64,000 nt of DNA from Algoriphagus zhangzhouensis. GTDB lineage: Bacteria; Bacteroidota; Bacteroidia; Cytophagales; Cyclobacteriaceae. The stretch lies in NCBI RefSeq assembly GCF_900148515.1, contig NZ_FRXN01000004.1, forward strand, positions 1 through 64,000, written 5' to 3'. Positions 9,411-18,895 of the stretch are shown in pieces (position 1 is the stretch's first letter; each line of letters opens with the position of its first letter). Under the pieces are notes generated by a model. That model was not told where the DNA came from. It searched no databases and worked only from the letters and a program-made list of their open reading frames with translations. A program made the translations under genes and the position numbers.

Positions 9411-11212
9411 TAATAAATAAAGTTGCCGGCTAATACGTAATCTTGAAGTTCTGGACGGGTGATATCACCCTTGATGTATTTTTCAATCATCAAAGAAGCG
9501 GTACTTGCTGCAGCACGTCCACCCCAGCCAGCATTTTCTACATAGACCGCAATTGCGATTTTTGGATCATCTTTTGGCGCGAAAGCCACAAATACGGAGT
9601 GATCTTCTCCATGTGGATTTTGTGCAGTTCCTGTTTTTCCAGCTATCACCAAATCTTTGATAATTGCTCTCGCGGCAGTCCCATAGAGTGCTTCAGCCAT
9701 AGCGTCCTGAACCATGTCAAAATGATGAGCATCAACTCCAACCTCATTTTTTACTCGGTATTGTGCTGGAATCTGACTTGGGTCTCCGTCTACAGATTTG
9801 ATTAGGTGAGGTGTGTAGTAATAACCTTTATTGGCAAAGATTGCTGCCAAGTTAGCCATCTGAACGGGAGTAACTTGCAATTCCCCTTGACCAATGGATA
9901 GGGAGTAGATAGTGGAATATTTCCAGCGACCTTCTCCATAAAATTTGTCATATAATCGACTTGAAGGCACATCTCCTCCTTTTTCCCCAACAATATCAAT
10001 CCCCAATCTGCTTCCAAGACCAAATTTTAAAACTTTATCTCTCCAATCATTCAGGCCGATTTCAGTGTCTTTAAAGGTATTGCTTGAAACTTCCCTGTTG
10101 ATCATCTTTCTGAATGCCTGATGATAATAAGGGTTACATGAGTTTCTAATCGCTCCAAATAAATTGACAGGAGAAGGGTGATTATGGCATGCTACCAAAG
10201 ATTTATTACAGGCAAAAGTGGTTTCAGGAGTTAAAATTCCATCCTGAAGTCCAATTAAACTTTGCACTATTTTAAAAATGGATCCAGGAGGATACATCGC
10301 CATGATCGGTCTATTGAATAAAGGCTTTTGAGGGTCTTTGTTCAATTGGGTATATGTTTTTCCAAACTCAGATCCTGTCAAGTCATTCGGATCATAAAAA
10401 GGAGCAGAGATCATAGCCAAGATTTCTCCCGACTTAGGCTCGATAGCTACAACGGATCCGGTTTTTCCTTGCATTAAGAACTCTCCGTACAATTGAAGCT
10501 CTCTATCGATCGTGGAAGTAAGATTAATACCAGCAACTGAGGCCGTATCATATTCTCCGTCCTTAAATGGTCCTTTGTCGATTCCTCGAACATTTACCAT
10601 TTTGTATTTTACTCCCTTTTCACCTCGTAGATCGTCTTCGTAGAATCGTTCCATTCCACTCAGACCAACATAATCTCCTTGAGAATAGTAGTGAGCGGAA
10701 TCTCTTTCCAGTTGACGGGCATTTATTTCACCGATGTATCCTAAAGCATGAGCTGCAATTGGCTCAGGATAGGATCTTACGGACCTAGTCATGATGAAAA
10801 GACCTGGGTAATCAATCAAAAAGTCCTGCATTTTGGCAAAATCCGTAGTGGAAATTTGCTTAATCAATGGAGAAGGTTTTACAGAGGAGTATTTTTTTGC
10901 AGCTGTGTATTTTTCAATCAAATGCTCCTTGGTGATTCCAAACAAGTTTAAAAAACGGGCAGTATCCTCTACATGGAATTCTTTCGGTACGACCATCAGG
11001 TCGAAAATTGGATTGTTATAAACCAAAAGTTTCCCATTACGATCATAGATCAATCCTCTGTAAGGATGATCTACTACTCGTTGAATAGCATTTCTTTCGG
11101 CTCTCTTCATGAAGCTATCATCCAATACTTGGATAGAAAATAGCTTGGTCAGAAGAACTAAACCTACCAATAAAATTAAAATGATGACAACAACCGGTCT
11201 TTGATCGTTCAT
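9410..11212 (-). CDS. mrdA: Penicillin-binding protein 2 (elongasome transpeptidase)
   Basis: A class B PBP that crosslinks peptidoglycan during elongation. 600 residues: N-terminal membrane anchor (~7-25), PBP dimerisation domain (RGLIYDRNGKLL, SVRSYPEP...GYIGEI), and the transpeptidase domain with the catalytic serine at 311 (SIFK, lysine 314), SCN at 358-360 and KTGT from 526. All catalytic motifs are intact. One-base overlaps with mreD upstream and rodA downstream imply translational coupling. Confidence 0.97.
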   Translation of the reverse strand: MNDQRPVVVIILILLVGLVLLTKLFSIQVLDDSFMKRAERNAIQRVVDHPYRGLIYDRNGKLLVYNNPIFDLMVVPKEFHVEDTARFLNLFGITKEHLIEKYTAAKKYSSVKPSPLIKQISTTDFAKMQDFLIDYPGLFIMTRSVRSYPEPIAAHALGYIGEINARQLERDSAHYYSQGDYVGLSGMERFYEDDLRGEKGVKYKMVNVRGIDKGPFKDGEYDTASVAGINLTSTIDRELQLYGEFLMQGKTGSVVAIEPKSGEILAMISAPFYDPNDLTGSEFGKTYTQLNKDPQKPLFNRPIMAMYPPGSIFKIVQSLIGLQDGILTPETTFACNKSLVACHNHPSPVNLFGAIRNSCNPYYHQAFRKMINREVSSNTFKDTEIGLNDWRDKVLKFGLGSRLGIDIVGEKGGDVPSSRLYDKFYGEGRWKYSTIYSLSIGQGELQVTPVQMANLAAIFANKGYYYTPHLIKSVDGDPSQIPAQYRVKNEVGVDAHHFDMVQDAMAEALYGTAARAIIKDLVIAGKTGTAQNPHGEDHSVFVAFAPKDDPKIAIAVYVENAGWGGRAAASTASLMIEKYIKGDITRPELQDYVLAGNFIY

Positions 11213-11733
11213 TAAATCCCCCTCTTGCGTTTAAAGAACAGTAACTGTACAAGTATAGCCAAAACGAAGGTTAAAATCGAGGAAAAAAAGCTTTTGTTCA
11301 GGACGCCAAATAGACCAGCGGTTCCCCATTGATCTATAAGGAAAAAGGCCAATGAAAATATGAAAATCAGAGGCATGGCATAGGTGAAGTACCAGCCGAT
11401 TCCCATTTCTTTCAAATCTGGGTCTGTACTGTCCACATATCCTCCTGTAGGGCTTATGATTTTTAACCAATAGGGTCTAATAAATCCAATCAAAGTCGCT
11501 GCTGCAGTATGAATTCCTAATGAATCGTAAAAGATATCCACAGTAAAGCCTATTCCAAAGCTGATCAAAATCAATGGGATATGTGAAATAGTAACTGGGA
11601 TAGATAAAATTATCAAGAGATAGATAAAGCAAAGTGCTACTCCGAACAATGCCAAGTTTTTCAACAGTAGGATTTGAACCAAAATCAGTACAAATGCCAT
11701 CAGTAAGAAGGATATGATAACTCTAATATTCAT
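11212..11733 (-). CDS. mreD: Rod shape-determining protein MreD
   Basis: A 173-residue inner-membrane protein with five or six hydrophobic segments, lacking soluble domains, as expected for MreD, which links MreC to the elongasome. Sequence conservation in this family is low; identification rests on hydrophobicity, length and its exact place between mreC and mrdA. It overlaps mreC by 11 bp and mrdA by 1 bp. Confidence 0.9.
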   Translation of the reverse strand: MNIRVIISFLLMAFVLILVQILLLKNLALFGVALCFIYLLIILSIPVTISHIPLILISFGIGFTVDIFYDSLGIHTAAATLIGFIRPYWLKIISPTGGYVDSTDPDLKEMGIGWYFTYAMPLIFIFSLAFFLIDQWGTAGLFGVLNKSFFSSILTFVLAILVQLLFFKRKRGI

Positions 11734-12559
11734 TGATTACCTCCGCTTCTTGTTGAAGTGAATCTATTTCTGGCAGTTGTGTATTCTCTACCAAATAGAC
11801 ATAATTAATGCTGCTGAAATCTGAGCTTAATGTCACGGTGATATCCAGATGGTTTTGGTTTTCGCCTGGACCTACAGCTTTAATAACCCCAATGGGAATT
11901 CCCTCAGGGAAAATAGAACTAAAGCCAGAGGTTACCACTGTATCTCCTGATTGCGCTTTCACATGTCGGGGGATGTAAAGCATTTTAGCCTCGTTGGCGA
12001 GTTTGCCATCCCAGTTGATTGAACCAAAGACATCAGAAGTCTTGATTTTGGAAGAAACCAACATGCCTGTATTCAATAAGGAAATGGCTACCGAATAGTT
12101 TTCGGAAACTGTTTTGATTCTGCCTACTACACCGTCTTGGTTAAATACACCCATACCTACTTCCACACCATCTTTACTCCCTTTGTTGAGCGTCAAATGA
12201 TTTTGAGAAAAGCGCAGTGTTTGGCTTATAACTCTTGCACTCTTGAATTTAAAAGTGGCTTCAAAAGCTGAATCTAAATCAAATGTGACTGAGTCAGATG
12301 GGGGATTCAAATTAGTAAGCGCTTCCATTAAGGCTGCATTTTGTTCAATCAGCTTCTCATTGGCTTCTGCTAATGAGAAAAAGTCCACAACATCTGACTG
12401 GGTTTGAAGTATCGACCCGGTCACTGCGGTGGATGAATTGAAGAAAGCAGCACCCTGAGGAGAATTATTGGCGACAATCATCCAGATTGCTACCAATTCA
12501 AGCAAAATAAAAAGAAGAAAAGACCTTAGACTATAAAGGAATTGAAGGATGCGTAGCAT
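11723..12559 (-). CDS. mreC: Rod shape-determining protein MreC
   Basis: A 278-residue bitopic protein that scaffolds PBP2 and RodA in the periplasm. It has an N-terminal membrane helix (~10-30), a coiled-coil stretch (~65-85, LAEANEKLIEQNAALMEAL) and two beta domains (RVISQTLRFSQNHLTLNKGSKDGV; GDTVVTSGFSSIFPEGIPIGVI is the family signature). Seven bases separate it from mreB. Confidence 0.95.
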   Translation of the reverse strand: MLRILQFLYSLRSFLLFILLELVAIWMIVANNSPQGAAFFNSSTAVTGSILQTQSDVVDFFSLAEANEKLIEQNAALMEALTNLNPPSDSVTFDLDSAFEATFKFKSARVISQTLRFSQNHLTLNKGSKDGVEVGMGVFNQDGVVGRIKTVSENYSVAISLLNTGMLVSSKIKTSDVFGSINWDGKLANEAKMLYIPRHVKAQSGDTVVTSGFSSIFPEGIPIGVIKAVGPGENQNHLDITVTLSSDFSSINYVYLVENTQLPEIDSLQQEAEVINEY

Positions 12560-12566
12560 TCAGGGT

Positions 12567-13595
12567 TTAGGTCATCAATACGGTTCTGAAATTTTGTACG
12601 TTTTTCAAGGCGGTTCCGGTACCTCTCACTACCGCTCTTAATGGATCTTCTGCAATGTGAATTGGAAGCTTGGTCTTTTGGTGAAGTCTCTTATCCAATC
12701 CTTTTAGCAATGCGCCACCTCCAGTTAGGTGGATACCATTGTCATAAATATCCGCAGATAGTTCTGGTGGAGCGATTTCCAATGCTTTCAATACAGCTTC
12801 CTCGATTTTAGAAACTGATTTATCTAAAGCAAAGGCAATTTCTGAATAGGAAACCTTGATCACTTTTGGAATACCTGTCATCAAATCACGACCTCTGATT
12901 TCGTAATCCTCAGGAGCTTCGTCCAATTCTGTCAAGGCAGATCCGATTGCGATTTTTACTTTTTCTGCAGATCTCTCACCAATCAAAAGGTTGTGCTGTC
13001 TTCTCATATAATCCAAGATGTCCTTGGTGAATGTATCACCAGCCACTCGGATAGATTGATCAGCTACGATTCCAGAAAGTGCAATCAAAGCAATCTCAGT
13101 AGTACCCCCTCCGATATCTACGATCATGGAGCCCATAGGCTTCTCAATGTCAATACCAATACCAATAGCCGCAGCGATTGGTTCGAAAATCATATAAACC
13201 TCTTTTGCCCCAGCATGCTCCGCGGAATCACGGACAGCTCTTTTCTCTACTTCAGTGATACCAGATGGAATACAGATCACCATTCTGTGAGACTGAGGAA
13301 ACATTCCTTTTTTCTGGCCGGGAATCATTTTGATCAAGCCACGGATCATTTGTTCTGCTGCGTAAAAATCAGCAATTACTCCATCTTTTAAAGGACGGAT
13401 AGTTTTAATATTTTCATGGGTTTTCTCATGCATGTTCATCGCTTCACGACCCACAGCAAGGACACGATTATTGGTCTTGTCTATCGCAATAATCGATGGT
13501 TCGTCTACGACAATTTTATCCTTGTGAATGATCAGTGTGTTAGCGGTACCCAGGTCGATGGCGATATCGCTTGAGAAAAAATCAAATAATCCCAT
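12567..13595 (-). CDS. mreB: Actin-like cell-shape protein MreB
   Basis: A 342-residue bacterial actin that positions the wall-elongation complex under the membrane. Nucleotide-binding motifs are clear: phosphate 1 AIDLGTANTLI, phosphate 2 VDIGGGTTEIAL, adenosine motif LTGGGALLKGLD. The N-terminal MGLFDFFSSD is a short amphipathic segment as in other MreB proteins. First gene of the mre operon and divergent from rimP. Confidence 0.98.
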   Translation of the reverse strand: MGLFDFFSSDIAIDLGTANTLIIHKDKIVVDEPSIIAIDKTNNRVLAVGREAMNMHEKTHENIKTIRPLKDGVIADFYAAEQMIRGLIKMIPGQKKGMFPQSHRMVICIPSGITEVEKRAVRDSAEHAGAKEVYMIFEPIAAAIGIGIDIEKPMGSMIVDIGGGTTEIALIALSGIVADQSIRVAGDTFTKDILDYMRRQHNLLIGERSAEKVKIAIGSALTELDEAPEDYEIRGRDLMTGIPKVIKVSYSEIAFALDKSVSKIEEAVLKALEIAPPELSADIYDNGIHLTGGGALLKGLDKRLHQKTKLPIHIAEDPLRAVVRGTGTALKNVQNFRTVLMT

Positions 13596-13673
13596 TTTTT
13601 ACTGTTTGGAGTTTTGTATTTGAGGTTTAGGGTTTAATATAGCAAAGTTGGATGCTTATTAAACGGGGGTCGG

Positions 13674-13681
13674 CAAAATTA
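13674..13681 (-). promoter_or_regulatory. Candidate -7 box of the mre operon
   Basis: TAATTTTG on the minus strand matches TAnnTTTG and lies ~80 bp before the mreB ATG. No well-spaced TTG at -33 was found, so this is tentative. Confidence 0.4.
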
Positions 13682-13840
13682 TTATGTTCATCCCATAAAA
13701 TGGAGTGATTCCCGATATTTTTTGAAGATTATTTTAATATAGAAATTCTCCATGGTTGAGTTTTTGATATTGATAAATGAAAAGTGGAAGATTTTGCCCC
13801 CCAAGTGCTTTAAACTCATTTTCTTGATTTTTTAGATCAA

Positions 13841-13871
13841 TTGTTTTTAGAATAAAATTATTTTACCTTTG
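13841..13871 (+). promoter_or_regulatory. Promoter of rimP-nusA-infB
   Basis: TTG at 13841-13843, a 20-bp spacer and TACCTTTG at 13864-13871, matching the Bacteroidota pattern TTG-N17-23-TAnnTTTG. Transcription would start near 13878, just ahead of the leader hairpin. Confidence 0.7.
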
Positions 13872-13892
13872 TGCCGTATTCGAAAAGTTTCT

Positions 13893-13915
13893 AGAGGGGA
13901 CACCAAGTCCCCTCT
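13893..13915 (+). promoter_or_regulatory. Perfect 9-bp hairpin in the rimP 5' leader
   Basis: Arms AGAGGGGAC and GTCCCCTCT with an ACCAA loop, ending 6 bases before the rimP ATG at 13922. It is followed only by TTTC, so it is a weak terminator at best. It would sequester the start region of the first gene, and could be an attenuator, a protein-binding site for feedback (NusA/RimP/ribosomal) or an mRNA-stability element. Function is inferred. Confidence 0.65.
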
Positions 13916-13921
13916 TTCATT

Positions 13922-14404
13922 ATGCATACTATGTCGGGTTTAAAAGAAACATTGGCGGAACTAGTGGAAAAGCATCTTCCAGATGCAAGTCACTTCCTTG
14001 TGGAGTTGTCTATGGGCACCAAAGGTGAACAAACAACCCTTAATATTTTGATCGATGCAGACCAAGGTGTCACCATCGATACATGTGCCAAAGTCAGCCG
14101 GGCAGTATCAGATGAAATAGAGGCCAAAGAATTGATTGATAATGCCTACAGGATAGAGGTTTCCTCGCCTGGAGTGGATTATCCTTTGTCCAGCAAACGC
14201 CAATATCAAAAGAATATTGGACGGACTCTGAAAGTGAATTTAGAGGAGGGCAAAGAGGCCAAAGGGAAACTGACTAATGTGACGGACCAGGGAATCGTAT
14301 TGCTGGTTGCAAAAAAAGAAAAAGGTAAAAAGGCGACTGAGGAGGAAACCTCAATCCCTTTTGAAGACATAAAAAAATCAGTTGTACAAGTATCTTTTAA
14401 ATAA
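13922..14404 (+). CDS. rimP: Ribosome maturation factor RimP
   Basis: A 160-residue protein needed for 30S subunit maturation. N-terminal domain (FLVELSMGTKGEQTTLNILIDADQGVTIDTCAKVSRAVSDEIE) and the signature RIEVSSPGVDYPL are clear; the C-terminal Sm-like domain follows (GRTLKVNLEEGKEAKGKL...). ATG at 13922 is chosen; an ATG nine bases later is an alternative. First gene of the classical rimP-nusA-infB operon; the gap to nusA is 5 bp. Confidence 0.95.
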   Translation: MHTMSGLKETLAELVEKHLPDASHFLVELSMGTKGEQTTLNILIDADQGVTIDTCAKVSRAVSDEIEAKELIDNAYRIEVSSPGVDYPLSSKRQYQKNIGRTLKVNLEEGKEAKGKLTNVTDQGIVLLVAKKEKGKKATEEETSIPFEDIKKSVVQVSFK

Positions 14405-14409
14405 ATAAA

Positions 14410-15654
14410 ATGGATGCCAAAGTCTTAATAGAATCCTTCGCTGAATTTGCGAGATCTAAAAATGTGGATCGACCAACAATGATCCGTATTCTGGAAGATG
14501 TTTTTAGAGCAATGATCCGCAAGAAGTTTGAAACTGATGAGAACTTCGACGTAACGATCAATGCTGATAAAGGAGACTTGGAGATTTTCCGTATTCGGGA
14601 AATTGTAGATGACAACTCTGAGGACATCTGGGATTTTGACAAGATCAGTTTTTCTGAAGCTCGTAAGATTGAGCCAGATTTCGAGATCGGTGAAGAAGTG
14701 TATGAAAAGATTGAGTTAGAAGAATTTGGTAGAAGAGCCGTGCAGATGGCTCGTCAGACTTTGATCCAAAGAATCAAAGATCTGGAAAAAGATATTCTAT
14801 TCAACAAATACGAAGAACAAGTAGGAGAGATCGTTTCAGCTGAGGTATATCAGATTTTGGGACGTGAGATCCTTTTAATAGATGGAGAAGGTAATGAATT
14901 GATCCTTCCTAAAGGAGAGCAAATCCCTAAGGATAGGTTCAGAAAAGGAGATACCGTAAAAGCTATTGTTCACAAAGTGGACATGATGAACGGAAATCCA
15001 AAAATTATCCTTTCTAGAACATCTCCAGTTTTCTTGGAGAGACTATTTGAAAATGAAGTTCCAGAAGTTTACGACGGTTTGATCACTATTGTGAAGATCG
15101 TTCGTGAGCCAGGAGAAAGAGCGAAGGTAGCAGTTGAGTCCTATGACGACAGAATTGATCCAGTAGGAGCATGTGTGGGGATGAAAGGATCCCGTATTCA
15201 TGCTGTCGTTCGTGAGTTGCAGAACGAAAACATTGACGTGATCAATTTTACAGACAATTTGGATCTGTATGTTTCCAGAGCTTTGAGCCCTGCAAAAGTG
15301 ACTTCGATTTCTGCTAACGAAGAGACGAAAAGAATTTCTGTGTTCTTGAAACCAGATCAAGTGTCTCTTGCGATCGGAAAAGGCGGATACAATATCAAAT
15401 TAGCAAGCCGATTGGTAGGTTATGAAATTGACGTATTCCGCGAATTGAATGAGAATGAAGAAGAAGATGTTGCCTTGATCGAGTTCCAAGACGAGATCGA
15501 CGCATGGATCATCGAAGAGTTAAAGAAAACCGGTTTGGATACAGCCAAGAGTGTATTGGCACTAGGTAGAGAAGATTTGCTTAGAAGAACCGAATTGGAA
15601 GAAGAAACCATCGATGAGATTTTCAGAATTCTCCGACAAGAATTTGAACAATAA
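14410..15654 (+). CDS. nusA: Transcription elongation/termination factor NusA
   Basis: A 414-residue RNA-polymerase-binding factor. Visible: N-terminal domain (LIESFAEFARSKNVDRPTMIRILEDVFRAMIRKKF), S1 domain (~135-200, VGEIVSAEVYQILGREILLID), and KH1/KH2 domains (GERAKVAVES, DPVGACVGMKGSRI, SLAIGKGGYNIKLASRL). The C-terminal acidic repeats of E. coli NusA are replaced by one helix-hairpin-helix-like region (TGLDTAKSVLALGREDLL). Part of rimP-nusA-infB. Confidence 0.97.
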   Translation: MDAKVLIESFAEFARSKNVDRPTMIRILEDVFRAMIRKKFETDENFDVTINADKGDLEIFRIREIVDDNSEDIWDFDKISFSEARKIEPDFEIGEEVYEKIELEEFGRRAVQMARQTLIQRIKDLEKDILFNKYEEQVGEIVSAEVYQILGREILLIDGEGNELILPKGEQIPKDRFRKGDTVKAIVHKVDMMNGNPKIILSRTSPVFLERLFENEVPEVYDGLITIVKIVREPGERAKVAVESYDDRIDPVGACVGMKGSRIHAVVRELQNENIDVINFTDNLDLYVSRALSPAKVTSISANEETKRISVFLKPDQVSLAIGKGGYNIKLASRLVGYEIDVFRELNENEEEDVALIEFQDEIDAWIIEELKKTGLDTAKSVLALGREDLLRRTELEEETIDEIFRILRQEFEQ

Positions 15655-15715
15655 TGGGATAAATGCCCAGATAATTACCCAATTTTAAATAAGATTTCGA
15701 AAGAGGTTTTTGCTT

Positions 15716-18574
15716 ATGTCAGAAGAAAAAATGATGCGATTAGGCGCTTTAGCTAGAAAACTCAACGTTGGTACGGCAACCATCGTGGAGACTCTGGCGA
15801 AAAAGGGCTTTGATGTGCAGGACAATCCGAATTCCAAAATCAGCATGGAGCAGGTAGGTATGCTGAACAAGGAATTTAAGTCCTCTGCACTTGAAAAGGA
15901 AGAGGCTTCCCACCTCTCGATAGGGAAAAGGCATGAAACTGTCTCCTTAGATCCAGAACCAAAACCTGAATCTAAGCCTGAGCCAGCTCCAGCTCCTACG
16001 CCAGCTCCGGCACCTAAGCCTGAGCCAGCTCCAGCACCTGCGCCTGCACCTGAGGCTAAAAAAGAAGAACCAAAGCCTGCACCTGCTCCAGAGGCTAAGA
16101 AAGAAGAGCCTAAACCTGCTCCTACTCCGGAACCTGAGAAAATTTCTAATGAAGCTCCTAAGCTTGGAGGAATCAAAGTTCTGGGTAAAATAGATTTGAA
16201 TAAAAAGCCTAATCCGGCTCCAAAACCTGCGGCTCCTGCGAAGGCTCCAGAGGCAAAAGCATCACCAAAATTTGAGGGAAAAAAAGCTCCTCATGCTCCA
16301 AGACCTGAAGCGAAATCTGCCGATAAACCTTTCAAGCCGAAAGAAAAGCCATTTAATGCACCTAAAACTGAAAAACCTGCACCTCCAAAAGAGGAAAAGT
16401 CGGCAGGCAATGAAGTAATTGCAGCTAAGGCCGATTCTTTGAAAGGATTGACAGTATTGGGTAAAATCGAATTGCCAGTTGAAAAGCCGAAGAAAAAAGG
16501 TGGACCTGTGGCATCTTCTGATGAGAGAAACCGAGACAAGAAACGTCCTAGAAAACGTATCGATAAAGGTGGAAATCAAGGAGGAAACAGAAACCAAGGT
16601 GGAGGAAACCAAGGTAATAGAGGAGGTAATAGAAACCAAGGAGGTCACAAAGGCGGTAATAACCAGCAGCGTCACCAAAAGGCTGAACCTACTCAAAAGG
16701 AAATCCAAGATCAAATCAAACAAACTCTTGCGAGACTTCAGGGTAAAAGCTCTGGAGGCAAGAAGAGCAGAAGAGATAAAAAAGCTGAGCGCGAACGCGA
16801 GGTTGACGTAGAAAACGAAGAAACCAAAATCTTAAAAGTAACCGAATTTATTTCGGCTAACGACTTGGCTGCATTAATGGATGTGACTGTAAATCAGATC
16901 ATTTCTGCGTGTATGTCTTTGGGTATGTTCGTGTCTATCAACCAACGTTTAGATGCTGAAGCTATTACCATTATTGCTGATGAGTTCGGTTATGATGTAG
17001 AATTTACTAAGGATATTGAAGAGGAAGCTGTAGAATTAGAGGAAGAAAATCCAGATGATTTGGAGGAACGCGCTCCGATTGTCACGATCATGGGGCACGT
17101 TGACCATGGTAAGACTTCCTTGCTTGATTATATCCGTATGTCCAAGGTCACTGCTGATGAAGCAGGGGGTATTACACAGCACATCGGTGCCTATGACGTA
17201 ATGACCAAGACAGGGCATAAGATTGCTTTCCTAGATACTCCAGGTCACGAAGCATTTACAGCGATGCGTGCCCGTGGTGCGAAGATCACTGACGTCGCGA
17301 TTATCGTGATTGCAGCTGATGATAACATCATGCCTCAGACTAAAGAAGCAATCAACCACGCACAAGTTGCTGGTGTACCAATGATTTTTGCGATCAATAA
17401 AGTGGATAAGCCAAATGCTAATCCTAACAAGATCAAAGAGGAATTGGCTAATATGAACTTGTTGGTGGAAGAATGGGGTGGTAAATACCAGTCTCAGGAT
17501 ATCTCTGCCAAAACAGGTCAAGGTGTAGATGAGTTGCTTGAAAAAGTATTGCTTGAATCTGAAATCCTTGAATTGAAAGCAAATCCAAATAAAAATGCAG
17601 TAGGAACTGTCATCGAGGCTTCCCTAGACAAAGGTCGAGGTTATGTAGCTACAATGATGATTCAAGCTGGTACTTTAAGAATTGGAGATGTAATGCTTGC
17701 AGGTCAGCATTATGGTCGTGTAAAAGCGATGTTTGACCACAAAGGTAAAAAGATGAAAGAAGCCGGACCTTCTACTCCTGTTCAGGTGTTGGGTCTAAGT
17801 GGTGCTCCTCAAGCTGGTGATACTGTCAAAGTTTATGACTCTGAAAGAGAAGCTAGAGAAATTGCGAACTCTAGAGAGCAAATCCAGAGAGAGCAAAGCT
17901 TGCGTACTAAGAAACATATTACTTTGGATGAAATCGGTCGTCGTTTGGCAATCGGATCATTTAAGGAATTGAATATCATCATCAAAGGTGACGTGGATGG
18001 ATCCGTGGAAGCACTTTCTGATTCCTTGTTGAAACTATCCAAGGATGAAGTGAAAGTTAGCATTATCCATAAAGGTGTGGGTCAGATCTCTGAATCCGAT
18101 GTATTGTTGGCTTCTGCTTCTGATGCGATTATCTTAGGATTCCAAGTTCGTCCTTCTGCAAATGCTAAGAGATTGGCTGAGCAGGAAGAAATTGAAATCC
18201 GTCATTACTCCATCATCTACGATGCGATCAACCAGATCAAGGATGCAATCGAAGGTATGCTTGAGCCAGAGTTTGAAGAGGTAATCACTGGTAATATCCA
18301 GGTGAGAGAAGTCTTCAAAATCTCTAAAGTGGGTACAGTGGCTGGTTCTTATGTGACTGATGGTTACATCACTAGAAAGAACAAGATCCGTGTAATCCGT
18401 GATGGTATCGTAATTCATGAAGGTGAGATCGATCAATTGAAGCGATTCAAAGACGATGTAGCTGAAGTGAAGGCTGGATATGAATGTGGTATCTCTATCA
18501 AAGGCTTCAACAACATCCAAATAGATGACACGATTGAGGGTTATGAAATGAGAGAAATAAAGAAAAAGAAATAA
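15716..18574 (+). CDS. infB: Translation initiation factor IF-2
   Basis: The GTPase that positions fMet-tRNA on the 30S subunit. 952 residues from ATG 15716, preceded by AGAGG; a TTG two codons earlier is not favoured. Order: short N-terminal domain (~1-60, [21 protein letters not shown]), long low-complexity Pro/Ala/Lys/Glu region (~75-320) with tandem [12 protein letters not shown] repeats, a Gly/Asn/Arg/Gln stretch (~280-320), an IF2_N-like region (~380-430), G domain with G1 at 460-467 (GHVDHGKT), DTPGHEAF and NKVDKP, then the beta-barrel and C-terminal tRNA-binding domains. Two copies of VLGKI[D/E]L occur at ~155 and ~247 in the disordered part. Confidence 0.97.
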   Translation: MSEEKMMRLGALARKLNVGTATIVETLAKKGFDVQDNPNSKISMEQVGMLNKEFKSSALEKEEASHLSIGKRHETVSLDPEPKPESKPEPAPAPTPAPAPKPEPAPAPAPAPEAKKEEPKPAPAPEAKKEEPKPAPTPEPEKISNEAPKLGGIKVLGKIDLNKKPNPAPKPAAPAKAPEAKASPKFEGKKAPHAPRPEAKSADKPFKPKEKPFNAPKTEKPAPPKEEKSAGNEVIAAKADSLKGLTVLGKIELPVEKPKKKGGPVASSDERNRDKKRPRKRIDKGGNQGGNRNQGGGNQGNRGGNRNQGGHKGGNNQQRHQKAEPTQKEIQDQIKQTLARLQGKSSGGKKSRRDKKAEREREVDVENEETKILKVTEFISANDLAALMDVTVNQIISACMSLGMFVSINQRLDAEAITIIADEFGYDVEFTKDIEEEAVELEEENPDDLEERAPIVTIMGHVDHGKTSLLDYIRMSKVTADEAGGITQHIGAYDVMTKTGHKIAFLDTPGHEAFTAMRARGAKITDVAIIVIAADDNIMPQTKEAINHAQVAGVPMIFAINKVDKPNANPNKIKEELANMNLLVEEWGGKYQSQDISAKTGQGVDELLEKVLLESEILELKANPNKNAVGTVIEASLDKGRGYVATMMIQAGTLRIGDVMLAGQHYGRVKAMFDHKGKKMKEAGPSTPVQVLGLSGAPQAGDTVKVYDSEREAREIANSREQIQREQSLRTKKHITLDEIGRRLAIGSFKELNIIIKGDVDGSVEALSDSLLKLSKDEVKVSIIHKGVGQISESDVLLASASDAIILGFQVRPSANAKRLAEQEEIEIRHYSIIYDAINQIKDAIEGMLEPEFEEVITGNIQVREVFKISKVGTVAGSYVTDGYITRKNKIRVIRDGIVIHEGEIDQLKRFKDDVAEVKAGYECGISIKGFNNIQIDDTIEGYEMREIKKKK

Positions 18575-18599
18575 TTTCTTTGGAAATAGTTAGAAGAGA

Positions 18600-18630
18600 G
18601 GAACGGTGAGAGCCGTTCCTTTTTTATTTT
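18600..18630 (+). terminator. Intrinsic terminator of rimP-nusA-infB
   Basis: Arms GGAACGG and CCGTTCC with a TGAGAG loop, followed by TTTTTTATTTT, 25 bp after the infB stop. Confidence 0.9.
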
Positions 18631-18636
18631 CAAGTC

Positions 18637-18831
18637 ATGATAGAAGCAGTTCAAGCAGTACTGATTTTCTTTTTGGTTTTAGCTATGCTAAACCTCATTT
18701 TAGGGCTGATCAAGCCAGTATGGGTTCTTTGGTTTTTGGATAGCTTTCATAGGCTTAAAGTAATTCAAGTTTATGGTACATCAATTATTCTGATAACTAT
18801 AATTTTATTTTTCATAAGGTTGATTTTTTGA
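18637..18831 (+). CDS. Small two-helix membrane protein
   Basis: 64 residues with two hydrophobic segments (~5-30 and ~44-63) joined by a short basic loop (FHRLKVIQ). No recognised family. It starts 6 bp after the infB terminator T-run, so it depends either on readthrough or on a promoter overlapping the terminator. The hydrophobic pattern and clean ATG suggest a real gene. Confidence 0.55.
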   Translation: MIEAVQAVLIFFLVLAMLNLILGLIKPVWVLWFLDSFHRLKVIQVYGTSIILITIILFFIRLIF

Positions 18832-18895
18832 AATTATATATGGTAAAAATTGTTTCTGTCGATTATTTGTCTGTAATTTCAGCAAAATTGCCTTT

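Larger units (their letters stand above)
13596..13921. other. Divergent promoter region between mreB and rimP
   Basis: 326 bp without a gene. It contains the rimP promoter and leader hairpin (annotated separately) and a candidate minus-strand -7 box TAATTTTG at 13681-13674 for mreB, which would give a ~75-nt leader. The rest is AT-rich with no other structure seen. Confidence 0.6.

Noticed and set aside
9443-9805. 120-codon plus-strand frame inside mrdA
   Set aside because: Antisense to the transpeptidase domain; Cys/Ser/Phe-rich shadow.
12993-13391. 132-codon plus-strand frame inside mreB
   Set aside because: Antisense to a highly conserved gene; composition unlike a protein from this organism.
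15685-16811. Long frames opposite and beside the infB low-complexity region
   Set aside because: They arise from the repetitive Pro/Ala/Lys codons of IF-2; no start context, no family, and they overlap a certain gene.
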